NCBI GenBank assembly: GCA_020697135.1
Contig: JAJFBM010000001.1
Location: 1-64,000, forward strand
Direction of reading: 5' to 3'
DNA length: 64,000 bases
Source of the DNA: Rickettsiaceae bacterium
GTDB taxonomy: Bacteria > Pseudomonadota > Alphaproteobacteria > Rickettsiales > Rickettsiaceae
Of the stretch, positions 50,549 to 63,701 are shown piece after piece. Made by a program: the position numbers and the translations under genes. Within the stretch, counting starts at the first letter, position 1, and each line of letters starts with the position of its first letter. A model generated the notes under the pieces. The model saw only the letters and a list, made by a program, of their open reading frames with translations, was not told the origin of the DNA and did no database searches.

Positions 50549-51013
50549 ATGATTAAAATCGATCTTTTGAAAAATTACCCACAAGCGATACCAAAGCTTG
50601 CGAAAATTTGGCATGAAGTTCTGGGCAAGATCTGGATGCCAGAGATTAGCATTGAAGAAATTGAATCTTTGTCTTATAAAGAGCTAAACCAAGATATGCC
50701 TCTTAGTTACATTGCACTATACGGTGAAATTCCCGTGGGCTTTTGCACATTAGAACTAGATGGCGGTGTTCGACCGGATTTAGGACCTTGGCTTGGAGAT
50801 TTGGTAGTTGATCCAAAATATCAAAAAAAAGGTATCGGCAAAAAGCTTATCGATGCAGCAATCATGAAAGCAAAAGAACTTGACTTTGAAAAGCTTTATC
50901 TTTTCACTTTTGATCCTACCGTACCAGAATATTACAGACGCCTTGGATGGAAGAAAATAGGCATGAATGAATTCAAATCACATATTGTAACGGTGATGGA
51001 ATTAGAATTATGA
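50549..51013 (+). CDS. GNAT family N-acetyltransferase
   Basis: GDLVVDPKYQKKGIGKKLIDAAIMKAKEL acetyl-CoA binding motif. Confidence 0.88.
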   Translation: MIKIDLLKNYPQAIPKLAKIWHEVLGKIWMPEISIEEIESLSYKELNQDMPLSYIALYGEIPVGFCTLELDGGVRPDLGPWLGDLVVDPKYQKKGIGKKLIDAAIMKAKELDFEKLYLFTFDPTVPEYYRRLGWKKIGMNEFKSHIVTVMELEL

Positions 51014-51114
51014 ATATCACACAAAATGAGACATTCTCCATATTCATTAATAGAGACTTATTAAAATAATATGCTCTTCATGTCTTACTTTAATTACTAA
51101 ATATTCAAAATATA

Positions 51115-51281
51115 CTAGATTCTCTGAAGGAAATTTAATTTAAACCTATTTTAGACCTTTTTGGCTGCAATTCTTAGAAAATTTTTTGAAATAGGAACAC
51201 TATTCCTGCAAAATTTTCTAATATTTCGCCTAAAAATCTTTAAAAATATATATTAAAAAACTTCCTTCACAGAATCTATAG
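51115..51281. repeat. Large imperfect inverted repeat
   Basis: Outer arms ctagattctctgaagga / ttccttcacagaatctatag and inner arms agaaaatttt...aaaattttct. Confidence 0.8.
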
Positions 51282-51397
51282 CGTAAACCGAATCTAAAGG
51301 TCTGTTTTGCCATGAACTCCACCCTTCGCCGAAGGCTTTGGATGGCTTGCTCGCTGAGGCGCTTTAGAGTTAGGGCACAAGACCCCCTCCCCCTATA

Positions 51398-53968
51398 TTA
51401 TTTAATCGAAATCAAATTCCCCTTAGCAGTAATATCAATTGTCGATTTAGGAGTAATTTCTCCCGCAAGAATCATTTTTGCAATATTATTCTGGATTTCG
51501 CGTTGAATAACTCTCTTTAGTGGTCTTGCGCCATAAGTAGGGTCATAACCATGTTCAGCAATCAAATCTAATGCTTTATCATCATATTCAAGATTTAAAT
51601 CTTGCGTCTTTAATGTATCTCTTAGTCTATCCATTTGAATCTGGACAATTTTATTCATATCCTTGCGACTTAGCTGGTTAAAAAGCAATATTTCGTCAAG
51701 CCTATTTAAAAATTCTGGCCTAAATACTGATCTAACAACATTCATTACTGGCTCTCGATATTTCTCTATCGGTTCATCATCTTTTTTCATCAATAATATG
51801 TCTGAACCAAGATTTGAGGTAAGAATAATAATCGTATTTCTAAAATCAACAGTTCTTCCTTGGCTATCAGTTAGCCTTCCATCATCCAAAACTTGCAATA
51901 GAATATTAAATACATCAGGGTGCGCTTTTTCAACTTCATCAAATAAAATAACTTGATAAGGGCGACGACGTACTGCCTCCGTTAGTACTCCCCCCTCTTC
52001 ATAACCCACATAACCAGGAGGTGCACCAATTAGTCTTGATACTGCATGCTTCTCCATATATTCGGACATATCAACTCTAAGCAAGGCATTGCGGTCATTA
52101 AATAAAAACTCAGCCAAAGCTTTAGCAAGCTCAGTTTTACCAACACCAGTTGGGCCTAAAAATAAGAAAGATCCAAGTGGGCGATTCTCATCTTGCAGTC
52201 CTGTGCGCGCCCGCCTTACTGAATCACTTACAGCAATAACTGCATCTTCTTGGCCAACAACATATTTACGTAAATTATCTTCCATTTTAAGCAGTTTTTC
52301 TTTCTCGCTTGATAACATTTTATCAACAGGAATGCCTGTAATACGAGAAACTATGGTTGCAATATCTTCTTCGGTTATAGCCTCTTTAAGTAAATTTGAT
52401 TTCCCCTCAGCTTGCTCGGCTTCTGAAAGATCCTTCATAAGTTTTGGGATAATACCATATTTAAGCTCACCAGCTCGGGCAAGGTCGCTACTACGTTCAG
52501 CACGTTCAAGTTCCATACGAGCTCTATCAAGATCCTCCTTCAACTTTTGTGCAAGGTGAATTTTGGATTTTTCAGCTTGCAATTTTTCTGTAAAATCAGC
52601 TGATTTTGCTTCTAATTTTTCAAGCTCTGTTTTAAGATCCTCAAGCCTTTTTTGTGAGGCTGGATCATTTTCTTTTTTTAAAGCTTCACACTCAATCTTA
52701 ATCTGCATGATTTTGCGGTCCAACTCATCAAGCTCTTCAGGTTTGCTTGATACTTCGATTTTTAGTCGGCTTGCAGCTTCATCAATTAAATCAATTGCTT
52801 TATCAGGTAAGAACCGATCTGTTATATATCTATGTGAAAGATTTGCTGCTGCAATAATTGCACTATCTGAAATTCTGATCCCATGATGCACTTCGTATTT
52901 TTCCTTAATTCCTCGTAATATTGATATAGTATCTGCAAGACTAGGCTCATTAACATAGACTGGTTGGAAACGACGAGCAAGAGCTGCATCTTTTTCTATA
53001 TATTTGCGATATTCATCCAAAGTGGTTGCGCCTATACAATGTAGTTCACCTCGTGCAAGCATAGGTTTGAGCAAGTTAGATGCATCCATTGCCCCTTCAG
53101 TTTTACCAGCTCCAACAAGCAAATGTATTTCGTCAATAAAGAGGATTATTTCACCACTTGATTCTTTTATCTCATGCAGCACTGCTTTAAGACGCTCTTC
53201 AAATTCGCCACGAAATTTAGCACCTGCAATAAGTGCACCCATATCAAGCTCAATAAGTTTTGAACCCATTAAAGCATCAGGTATATCGCCTGAGACAATT
53301 CGTTGCGCAAGCCCTTCGACTATAGCAGTTTTACCAACCCCCGGTTCACCAATCAACACTGGGTTATTTTTGGTTCTACGTGATAATACTTGAATAGCCC
53401 GGCGAATTTCTTCATCACGTCCTATCACAGGGTCTAGTTTGCCCGCAAGGGCAAGTTCTGTTACATCCCTCCCATATTTTTTCAGCGCTTCATAAGTGCT
53501 TTCTGCTGACTCAGTATCAGCTGTTTTTCCTTTACGTAGTTCGGTAATTGCTGCTGCAACTTTTTTAGAATCAAGCTTAAATTCCTTTAAAATGTCACCT
53601 GTGACGCCAGCATCATAAGTTAATGCTTCGAATAACCTCTCAACAGTTATGAAACTATCACCATTGTTTTTGGCAAGATCTGTTGCTTGTTGCAGCGCCT
53701 TTGCCGCATCACTTGCCATGTAAAGTTGGCCGCCCCCATGAACTTGGATTTGTGGGAGGCGGTTAAGTTCTTTATTTACACGCTCTTCAATTGATGAGAG
53801 TTTTACATTAAAATGACTTAGCAGACTTTGAAGAATATTATCCTCCTCTGTCACAAGAGCTTTGAGTATATGTAGAGGTGTTAAATGTTGATGATTACTC
53901 TTAATAGCCTCATTTTGAGCATTAGTAATAACATTGCGGGATTTTTCAGTAAATTTTTCTATATTCAT
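51398..53968 (-). CDS. clpB: ATP-dependent chaperone ClpB
   Basis: Two AAA+ modules [16 protein letters not shown] and [17 protein letters not shown]; Clp_N domain; middle coiled coil. Confidence 0.97.
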   Translation of the reverse strand: MNIEKFTEKSRNVITNAQNEAIKSNHQHLTPLHILKALVTEEDNILQSLLSHFNVKLSSIEERVNKELNRLPQIQVHGGGQLYMASDAAKALQQATDLAKNNGDSFITVERLFEALTYDAGVTGDILKEFKLDSKKVAAAITELRKGKTADTESAESTYEALKKYGRDVTELALAGKLDPVIGRDEEIRRAIQVLSRRTKNNPVLIGEPGVGKTAIVEGLAQRIVSGDIPDALMGSKLIELDMGALIAGAKFRGEFEERLKAVLHEIKESSGEIILFIDEIHLLVGAGKTEGAMDASNLLKPMLARGELHCIGATTLDEYRKYIEKDAALARRFQPVYVNEPSLADTISILRGIKEKYEVHHGIRISDSAIIAAANLSHRYITDRFLPDKAIDLIDEAASRLKIEVSSKPEELDELDRKIMQIKIECEALKKENDPASQKRLEDLKTELEKLEAKSADFTEKLQAEKSKIHLAQKLKEDLDRARMELERAERSSDLARAGELKYGIIPKLMKDLSEAEQAEGKSNLLKEAITEEDIATIVSRITGIPVDKMLSSEKEKLLKMEDNLRKYVVGQEDAVIAVSDSVRRARTGLQDENRPLGSFLFLGPTGVGKTELAKALAEFLFNDRNALLRVDMSEYMEKHAVSRLIGAPPGYVGYEEGGVLTEAVRRRPYQVILFDEVEKAHPDVFNILLQVLDDGRLTDSQGRTVDFRNTIIILTSNLGSDILLMKKDDEPIEKYREPVMNVVRSVFRPEFLNRLDEILLFNQLSRKDMNKIVQIQMDRLRDTLKTQDLNLEYDDKALDLIAEHGYDPTYGARPLKRVIQREIQNNIAKMILAGEITPKSTIDITAKGNLISIK

Positions 53969-54263
53969 AAATAAGATCCTCCATAAGACACTTATTTATG
54001 ATATAATATTTCATTTTACTTTATCAAGGTGGTAATTAGATAAATGTAATTTATAGGCATGAGGCAAAAGCATAAAAAAACACTGAGTATTACTACTTAC
54101 CTCAATAAGCATAATTTCTTTTCACTCTCAATATTTGTTTTATTCATAAATACATTAGCCTGACGAATATATTCCGCACATGAAATCTTAAGTTTTTTAG
54201 TTCTTTAATCAACTTCATTTTATACTTAATCTAGTAACTTAATAGTTAGATAGGACATAAGTC

Positions 54264-54318
54264 GTTACTGTATATACTACGAATAGATTTACAAACGATT
54301 CGCAGGATAAACAGTAAC
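54264..54318 (-). terminator. Hairpin downstream of lipoprotein gene (possible terminator)
   Basis: gttactgt...cgaat...attcg...acagtaac nested inverted repeats. Confidence 0.4.
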
Positions 54319-54328
54319 ATAAGATATC

Positions 54329-54874
54329 TTACTTGATTTTTAAAGTTTTATTGAGAAGTCTATTTTGAAATTTATGTAAAAACTTCTCATGATCTTTATT
54401 AATCTTATCGAATTTATCCTCTACTTTATAGGAAATTCCTTTAGGGGTAGATCTAAAATCAATATGACCTAAATATATTGCTTCCCCACCTTTTGTTGAA
54501 AATTCTATTGGGTGGTCTATATATATAGTATGGGTAGTTTGCTTGTCATAAGAAAAAGTAGTAAATATAATTTTCTTTAATCTGTATGTACCAGGATTTA
54601 CGACATGAGCTTTCAACACATAGTCCCAGGCACTATCATAAAAAGAGTCGTTGGATGAAGGGATATACTCTTTTGTTAAAGTGTTTTTCCAAATTGTGCT
54701 GACAGGATAGTTGATATCAGATTCAGTTTCTTTCGCACTAGCAGAGAATATTATTAAGGCTTTATTATTATTTAATACATCTTTTACCTGCTTATCAGGT
54801 ATTTTAGCTGACATACAGCCTGAGAAAGAAATTGTTATAAATAATAAGGAAAAGAAATTTTTTAACTTTAACAT
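54329..54874 (-). CDS. Predicted lipoprotein, paralog of the adjacent ORF
   Basis: Lipobox FSGC; VVNPGTYRLKKIIF...EFSTKGGEAIYLGHI. Confidence 0.65.
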   Translation of the reverse strand: MLKLKNFFSLLFITISFSGCMSAKIPDKQVKDVLNNNKALIIFSASAKETESDINYPVSTIWKNTLTKEYIPSSNDSFYDSAWDYVLKAHVVNPGTYRLKKIIFTTFSYDKQTTHTIYIDHPIEFSTKGGEAIYLGHIDFRSTPKGISYKVEDKFDKINKDHEKFLHKFQNRLLNKTLKIK

Positions 54875-54878
54875 AATT

Positions 54879-55502
54879 TTACCTGCTAATATCTTTATTC
54901 AAGCCTATCAATCTTTTCTGTAATTTCGTAGCAAGAGAAGGGTGATTTGTTTCTAGATATGCTTTAGCGATTGAATAATTATCCTCTACTGTTAACGCTT
55001 TTCGTAAAAATTTTCTAGATTCAATATTGTTATCTCTAATATTCAGTACAAGGTTTCCTATATATAAAATCTCGCCCCCTTTTACAGAGAAATTAGCAAA
55101 GTTATTTAATCCTTGTGTTCTATAAGACACTGCGTCATTCTCATAGTAAATTAAGCTTCTTAAGGTATAATCACCAGGGTTTACTAAATATAATTCAATA
55201 TCTTGGTACTTATAAGTTATTACAGTCGGTGTAATATATACATTTCTGTAATTCTGCGTTCTTATAAGATTATTAGGATTGTAAAGATTAAGCCAACTTG
55301 TTTCAATACGTTTCTGCCTATCATATAAAAGACTACCTTTGCTTACTATAGGTGTGGTTTGCACTAAGATTAAGGCCTTAGTTCCATCATTAAGTGATTT
55401 TAATTTATTCTTATTTATAACATTAGGGTTTGTACCAGTGCATCCGGTCAAAAACAAGAGAATCAAATAAGGATAAAAGAAACAAAGAATAAATTTTTTC
55501 AT
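54879..55502 (-). CDS. Predicted lipoprotein, paralog of the adjacent ORF
   Basis: Lipobox LTGC; LVNPGDYTLRSLIY...NFSVKGGEILYIGNL. Confidence 0.65.
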   Translation of the reverse strand: MKKFILCFFYPYLILLFLTGCTGTNPNVINKNKLKSLNDGTKALILVQTTPIVSKGSLLYDRQKRIETSWLNLYNPNNLIRTQNYRNVYITPTVITYKYQDIELYLVNPGDYTLRSLIYYENDAVSYRTQGLNNFANFSVKGGEILYIGNLVLNIRDNNIESRKFLRKALTVEDNYSIAKAYLETNHPSLATKLQKRLIGLNKDISR

Positions 55503-55638
55503 ATAAGAATACTTTTTACTTAAATTATTTGAAAATATATTAAATATTTACAATTGCAAGTTCAATATAATTTTTTTATAAGTGAGGTTTGTGAATTATT
55601 ACTTATTTAAGCCTAAAGAGCAATAATTTATCCATTCT

Positions 55639-56529
55639 CTACCTAATCCCCCAGCGATTATGGAACCAAAACCATTGGGTTGGGTGCTCTCTAACCCAAC
55701 CTTCAATAATTATATTTATTTTCTCAATGATATTATATACATCTCTCTCTATATCACCTGTTTTACTAATCTCAATTTCAGGCTGGATTATTGCTTTAAA
55801 TTTTGAGCATTGCCCTTGGCGTATAATTTGCGCAGGTATTATTTTATAATTAAATTGTATTGCAAGCCTTGCAATTGCATCAGCAGTCATGGCAGGCTTC
55901 CCCATGAAAGGAACTTGTATTCCTTCATTCATACGTTGATCAACAAGCATAATAATAGGGCGTCCTGCTTTTATAGACCTTATAAGCTGCTTAAAACCAT
56001 GAGGGCCTTTTTCGATTAAATGTATATTACTCCGAGTTCTAGTTGAGCGAATTATTTTATCAACATATGGATTATTAGCTTTCCGATAAACTACACTAAG
56101 CTCTTTACCAAGCTTTGACATTTGGCTAAGGGCAAGATCCCAATTAGCAAAATGCCCCGTAAATAATATAAAGGGTTGATTAGTTTCGCATAAGCTTACA
56201 AGCTTCTGCATATTATCAAGTTCAATCATTTGTGATAATTGATCATCAGTGAGTTTGCTGAGATGAGCAAATTCTCCAATAAATCTACCGAAATTATCCC
56301 AAGCATCACTTAGCATTGAGTCAATTTTTTTATCTGACTTTTCAAGCCCTACATATTTTATATTTCGCCTAGCAAGATTTGAGACTGAAAGTAAAGGACC
56401 AATTAATCTTGTAAGACAGGCGCAAAATGAAGCAGCACGACTAATATTAAATTGCTGCAATAATTTGAATAATGTGATAAATATTGCATATTCAGCTAAG
56501 TATCTTACTTTTCTCAAATATGGTTTCAT
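55639..56529 (-). CDS. LpxL/HtrB-type lipid A acyltransferase
   Basis: LFTGHFANWDLAL, LVDQRMNEGIQVPFMGKPAMTADAIARLA, QWFWFHNRWG. Confidence 0.92.
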   Translation of the reverse strand: MKPYLRKVRYLAEYAIFITLFKLLQQFNISRAASFCACLTRLIGPLLSVSNLARRNIKYVGLEKSDKKIDSMLSDAWDNFGRFIGEFAHLSKLTDDQLSQMIELDNMQKLVSLCETNQPFILFTGHFANWDLALSQMSKLGKELSVVYRKANNPYVDKIIRSTRTRSNIHLIEKGPHGFKQLIRSIKAGRPIIMLVDQRMNEGIQVPFMGKPAMTADAIARLAIQFNYKIIPAQIIRQGQCSKFKAIIQPEIEISKTGDIERDVYNIIEKINIIIEGWVREHPTQWFWFHNRWGIR

Positions 56530-57511
56530 CTAATAATCCTTTTAATTTATTCTCGTTTTCTATTTCGAGTTTAACTTCTATATATATAATTTTTTTCTGC
56601 CAATCACTATTTAGTTTAACCCAATCTTTCTCAGTAGTGACAAGTGTGCAATTTAACTTGGTGGCTTGAGCCCAGAGCTTGATGATGTCATCTTCTGCAT
56701 AATTATAATGATCTGGGAAATTATGCTTTTCAACTATATTTAAACCAAGCTCTTTAAGACTTAGATAAAATTTATCAGGGTTGCCAATTCCAGCAAAAGC
56801 AATATAACTTTTTATTTTATCTAATACTTTAGTAGAAGTTATTTTTGCTGTAAATATTGGAATATTGATTTTATTTACAACTTTGTAATTATCAGGGCCG
56901 ATTACAATAGCACAATTTGCTTTTTTATCTATAGTGCATATATTTTCTCGTAATGGCCCTGCAGGAATAAGTCTCTCATTTCCAAATCCACGTAATCCAT
57001 CAACCGTAACTATAGTGAAATCCTTTATAATATTATTCTGCAGAGCGTCATCAAATATTGCTATTTCAAAATTTTGTTCCTGGATTATCTTTATAACTAA
57101 ATTTATATCTTTATAAATAATAACAGGGAAGAAGCGCGCAAGCATAAAAGCCTCATCGCCAGTTTGTAAAACTTTATCTTTAATAATATCGATTAGCTTA
57201 GTGTCATTCGATTGTCTTCCGTAACCCTTTGTAACGATACATATATTTTTACCTCGTTCTTTAAATTTACGAGCCAAATATAATGCCATTTGCGTTTTAC
57301 CAGTACCACCAATATTTATATTTCCAACGCATATTACAGGAATAGGCAATCTAATTGGAGTGGTAATAGCAGATTTTATCAGACTTATAATGTAATATAA
57401 CCATGAAAATGGCAGTAATAAAAAACTCAAAAATGAGGTTTTAAATTGCCAAAAATTTGGATAGTTTAATTTAAGCATCTTCACTATTAAGGTCTGGGAT
57501 ATATTTTGCAA
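56492..57511 (-). CDS. lpxK: Tetraacyldisaccharide 4'-kinase (start may be 57478)
   Basis: VICVGNINIGGTGKTQMALYLA, VTKGYGRQS, GDEAFMLAR, FDDALQN. Confidence 0.95.
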   Translation of the reverse strand: MQNISQTLIVKMLKLNYPNFWQFKTSFLSFLLLPFSWLYYIISLIKSAITTPIRLPIPVICVGNINIGGTGKTQMALYLARKFKERGKNICIVTKGYGRQSNDTKLIDIIKDKVLQTGDEAFMLARFFPVIIYKDINLVIKIIQEQNFEIAIFDDALQNNIIKDFTIVTVDGLRGFGNERLIPAGPLRENICTIDKKANCAIVIGPDNYKVVNKINIPIFTAKITSTKVLDKIKSYIAFAGIGNPDKFYLSLKELGLNIVEKHNFPDHYNYAEDDIIKLWAQATKLNCTLVTTEKDWVKLNSDWQKKIIYIEVKLEIENENKLKGLLDETIFEKSKILS

Positions 57512-58751
57512 TAGCTTTTAAATACTCGCTTAAAACTTTCTGATGATCCTTTAGAATTTTACTAGCGTTAACAGTATATTTTCTAGCATCTTTAACATGA
57601 GCTTGATCAAGCAAGTTAGTCACATTTTTGACTAATTCTTTTGCATTTGTAATTTGGATAGCAGCCTCTCGACTTAAGAACTCTTCAGCTATTTCCTTAA
57701 AATTTGACATATTTGGTCCAAATATGATCGGTTTACCAAAATATGCTGCTTCAATAAGGTTATGCCCTCCATTAGCAAAGGATCCACCGATGAATATTAC
57801 ATCAGCTATACTATAAAATAAGCTCATTTCGCCTAATGTGTTAGCTAAATAAATATCAGTATCTGGTTTAATTGAATCAAGATTACTCCGGCAAACAAAT
57901 TTAATAGGGTGAGTGGCTATATGATCGATAATTTTAGAAGTTCGATCAGGATGTCGAGGTGCCATAATCGTCAGTATATTTGGATAAATTGCTTTTAAGG
58001 CTAAGTGCGTTTTATAAATAACTTCTTCATCAGCTTGATGAGTGCTTGCTGCAAGCCAAACTTTTCTATTTTTTATTTGCTGCTTTAATTTTTCCTGTTC
58101 ATATTCATCAAATGAATAATTAGTATTAGCATATTTAATATTACCAGCATTTTTAAGGCTCCCCGCCCCTAAAGCTAAATATTTCTCTAAATCATTTTTA
58201 CTTTGCGTCAATATCAAATCAAATTTATTTAGTAAAGCCTCTGCAAGCGATTTAAAAAAGCGCCATATTCTGAAAGATCTATCTGACATGCGAGCATTGA
58301 GAAGCAATAATGGACAAATTTTAGCGGTCTCATTAAGCAAATTAGGCCATAGTTCTGATTCTATGAAAATAGCAAGATTAGGGCTCCAATTATCAATGAA
58401 TCGACGTACACAGAAATAGCTATCAATAACTATATATTGGTGCATGACAGAAGGAGGGAGTTTATCGACAATAACTTTAGTCGATGTAACTGTCCCAGTT
58501 GTTAAGAGAATATTAATTTTTGGGTAATTAAAATTTAAATTCTCTATTAAAGGCAACACGGAGAGTGCTTCGCCTACGCTTGCTGCGTGAATCCATAATA
58601 AAAATCCTTTATTTCTTTTTACAGCAGCAAAGCCAAATCTCTCCCTGAAACGTGTTTTATCTTCTTTACCTATAATTTTTCTAATGCTTATTAAAAGATA
58701 AAGAATAGGCATTACTATGATAGTAAAAATTCGATAGAAATTTATAAACAT
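57471..58751 (-). CDS. waaA: 3-deoxy-D-manno-octulosonic acid transferase
   Basis: LWIHAASVGEALSVLPLIE, FIESELWPNL, FIGGSFANGGHNLIEAAYFGKPIIFGP. Confidence 0.95.
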   Translation of the reverse strand: MFINFYRIFTIIVMPILYLLISIRKIIGKEDKTRFRERFGFAAVKRNKGFLLWIHAASVGEALSVLPLIENLNFNYPKINILLTTGTVTSTKVIVDKLPPSVMHQYIVIDSYFCVRRFIDNWSPNLAIFIESELWPNLLNETAKICPLLLLNARMSDRSFRIWRFFKSLAEALLNKFDLILTQSKNDLEKYLALGAGSLKNAGNIKYANTNYSFDEYEQEKLKQQIKNRKVWLAASTHQADEEVIYKTHLALKAIYPNILTIMAPRHPDRTSKIIDHIATHPIKFVCRSNLDSIKPDTDIYLANTLGEMSLFYSIADVIFIGGSFANGGHNLIEAAYFGKPIIFGPNMSNFKEIAEEFLSREAAIQITNAKELVKNVTNLLDQAHVKDARKYTVNASKILKDHQKVLSEYLKAIAKYIPDLNSEDA

Positions 58752-58755
58752 TTTA

Positions 58756-59424
58756 TTATACAGTTAATTTTTTAGCAATTTCATTAAGTAAATTCATTTT
58801 ATTCTCAAGCATAATATTTAATTCTTCACCATCCATATCTTTAGTAACTGTAATTGCTTGATCAATTACTATAGTGCATTTTGCAAAAGGGAGGGGAAAT
58901 ATAAAACTATCCCAGCTTTTGAGCTCTTTAAATTTTGAAATATAACAGCCTGTTACAATTATTTCCGCATTTGATAATTTTGCTGCACTTACTAAATTGC
59001 TGTTTATTTTATATACTGGCCCTTTTGGTCCATCAGGTGTTATACCAATATTACCACCATCTTTTAAAACTTTTATAATCTGCTTTAAAGCTAGAAAAGC
59101 ATTTCTATTAGTTGATCCTTTAATTACTTTAAGCAAAAAAAACCTTAAAATCCATGCAATTATCATGCCATCAGGGTGGTTTGAAGCAAGAGCATAAAAT
59201 TTTTTCATCCCTTTGGCCATGAATGGCATTATTGCAAGTCTATTATGCCAAGTAATAAGAATAGTTTGCCGACAATCAGGCACTTTTGTTGAATGTCCGT
59301 CAGGAGATATAAATTTCCACTTGGTAGTCCAATAAACGAACCTTAAATATAGCATTAAAGAAAATGCTAAAATAATGCGCAATAAAATATTATTAAGTAA
59401 GAATTTTTTAGCTCTTTTTAGCAT
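58756..59424 (-). CDS. DUF374-type lysophospholipid acyltransferase family protein
   Basis: ILITWHNRLAIMPFM, ALASNHPDGMIIAWIL, GGNIGITPDGPKGPVYKIN. Confidence 0.88.
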   Translation of the reverse strand: MLKRAKKFLLNNILLRIILAFSLMLYLRFVYWTTKWKFISPDGHSTKVPDCRQTILITWHNRLAIMPFMAKGMKKFYALASNHPDGMIIAWILRFFLLKVIKGSTNRNAFLALKQIIKVLKDGGNIGITPDGPKGPVYKINSNLVSAAKLSNAEIIVTGCYISKFKELKSWDSFIFPLPFAKCTIVIDQAITVTKDMDGEELNIMLENKMNLLNEIAKKLTV

Positions 59425-59426
59425 CT

Positions 59427-61787
<2,361 letters not shown>

Positions 61788-61848
61788 TAAATATACTGAA
61801 ATTTAATCTCTATAAACCTTAGTTCAACTAATAAAATAGGGAAACAAA

Positions 61849-62619
61849 ATGGTTATTTTAAAGAAAATTACCTTATTTCTATCATTGATTGTCTTAACTA
61901 ATTCGTCTAGTTATGCTGCATATACAAAAACACAAGATCTTGATACAGCAAGCTATCCAAGCTATGATATGGATGCAGAGGAATGTACTGATCTTTATGA
62001 TCCATATGAAAAATTTAATAGAAAAGTTTTCGCTTTTAATTCATTTCTTGATTATGTGCTGCTTAGACCAGTATCAAAAAGTTATCAAATTTTAGTGCCT
62101 GATTTTGCTAAGGAAAGGGTCGGGAATTTTGTAGATAATATAAAAACCCCTGTAACTATTGTAAATAATGCTTTACAATTTCGTTTAAGAGACACTGTAA
62201 AAAGTATTTGGCGATTTTTTATCAATACTACAGTAGGTATAGGCGGTACTTTTGATGTTGCTACAAAACTTGGCATTGAGAAAGATCCACAAACTTTTGG
62301 GAGTACTCTTGCTAGGTACGGTGTAAAGCCTGGTCCATATCTTGTTGTTCCATTTTTTGGCACAACTAATGCTAGGGATTTTAGTGATATTTTAGTGTTA
62401 AATAAAATAGATCCTGTAAGACAGAATTTAAATTCCTATCAGAATAATGGAATTACAGCAGCTTCTATGATTCATTCTCGTTCACAGACAATTGAAATTA
62501 CTGATGCAATTGCTCGTGAATCAGCCGATCCTTATGCAGCAATTAGAAGTCTTATGCATCAAAAAAGGGAGCATGGTCTACGATACCCAGCCTCTATATC
62601 TAAGTGTAATAGACGCTAA
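61849..62619 (+). CDS. mlaA: MlaA (VacJ) family lipoprotein
   Basis: DPYEKFNRKVFAFNSFLDYVLLRPVSKSYQILVPDFAKERVGNFVDNIKTP; FFINTTVGIGGTFDVATKLG. Confidence 0.93.
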   Translation: MVILKKITLFLSLIVLTNSSSYAAYTKTQDLDTASYPSYDMDAEECTDLYDPYEKFNRKVFAFNSFLDYVLLRPVSKSYQILVPDFAKERVGNFVDNIKTPVTIVNNALQFRLRDTVKSIWRFFINTTVGIGGTFDVATKLGIEKDPQTFGSTLARYGVKPGPYLVVPFFGTTNARDFSDILVLNKIDPVRQNLNSYQNNGITAASMIHSRSQTIEITDAIARESADPYAAIRSLMHQKREHGLRYPASISKCNRR

Positions 62620-62759
62620 TTTATCTAAATTTACCATATCGCCACGCTAGTTTTGGATAATGGTAATTTGGGTTGTAGGTTTTAATAGGTATTACGGGTT
62701 TAGTGGCGTTGATTTAGTATTATTTTTATGAAGAAATAATACGGTCAACACCATGAGAG

Positions 62760-63437
62760 AAGCTATCCATTTATATATTATTTTGTAGATAATTTTTGCA
62801 GATATTACACGGATTAGGTTAAAAATAAATTACTACCTTCTTTAGGTCAGAGATCTAGGGAATCTGAGATGATCTTAAGTGAACTATTGACGGTAGTTTT
62901 AAGTTTTCACCTATCACCATGTAAGGATTTCAAGAACTATTATTTATACTACCTTCCAATTAAGCATAAAGGGTGTTTTTCGCATCTCCTAAGTTACTCT
63001 CGAATAGTCCAGCTAATGCCAAGATTAATGCTACCTTTGACTGTGATGCTACATTGCTTGCGTGGTGAAGAAACTAGCATATATTACGTTGATTCAACGA
63101 ACTCCAAATATGTCATAATAAGAAGACTGGCAGCATGCGTGTATTTAAAGGAATATGCAATATGGGTCGTAATTCCTATGGTTGGTTTATGGGATATAAA
63201 TTACATTTAATAATAAATAATAAGGGGGAGATTATGAGCATTAAATTTACTAAAGGCAATAAAAGCGACATATTAGTTTTAAGCGATTTAACTAAAGGCT
63301 TGAAGGGTAAATTTATGGCGATAATGGTTATATCTACAAAAAAGTCTGGAACAAGCTTTATAGCAAAGGTCTAAGGTTATTTACTAACTTAAAGTCAACT
63401 ATGAAAAATTACCTTAAGGAGATATCAGCGTTTTAAA
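62760..63437 (+). pseudogene. Decayed IS982-family transposase
   Basis: Across frames: FVDNFCRYYTD*...LSFHLSPCKDFKNYYLYYL, HLLSYSRIVQLMPRLMLPL, YYVDST, GRNSYGWFMGYKLHLIINNKGEIMSIKFTKGN, then a frameshift to GDNGYIYKKVWNKLYSKGLRLFTNLKSTMKN. Confidence 0.8.
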
Positions 63438-63701
63438 AATTACAGATTAGTATAAAGTATTTCTTTTGCTTATCCATTATTATATAAATCCAACACTCTC
63501 GCTAATAATAAGAGTATATTGAACTAAATAATCACTAAACCTTTGTCTTAAATATTTCTACCCATATATCTTACATTAGTTTTTTTCTCCTGATTTATTC
63601 ATTCATCTGCTTATATCAAATAGATTGTTGCTATTAATATTTTATTAAATGTTCGCAGTTATAATTGGTTAAATTAGAATAAGTTAAAAATAGATTAAAA
63701 A

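Noticed and set aside
52089-52559. 156-aa + ORF (and neighbours 52563..52886, 53004..53393) inside clpB
   Set aside because: Antisense to clpB, Ser-rich composition, no motif.
62636-62740. atcgccacgc...agtggcgttgattt considered as another REP-like unit
   Set aside because: Only the catatcgccacg edge matches; no convincing second terminus.
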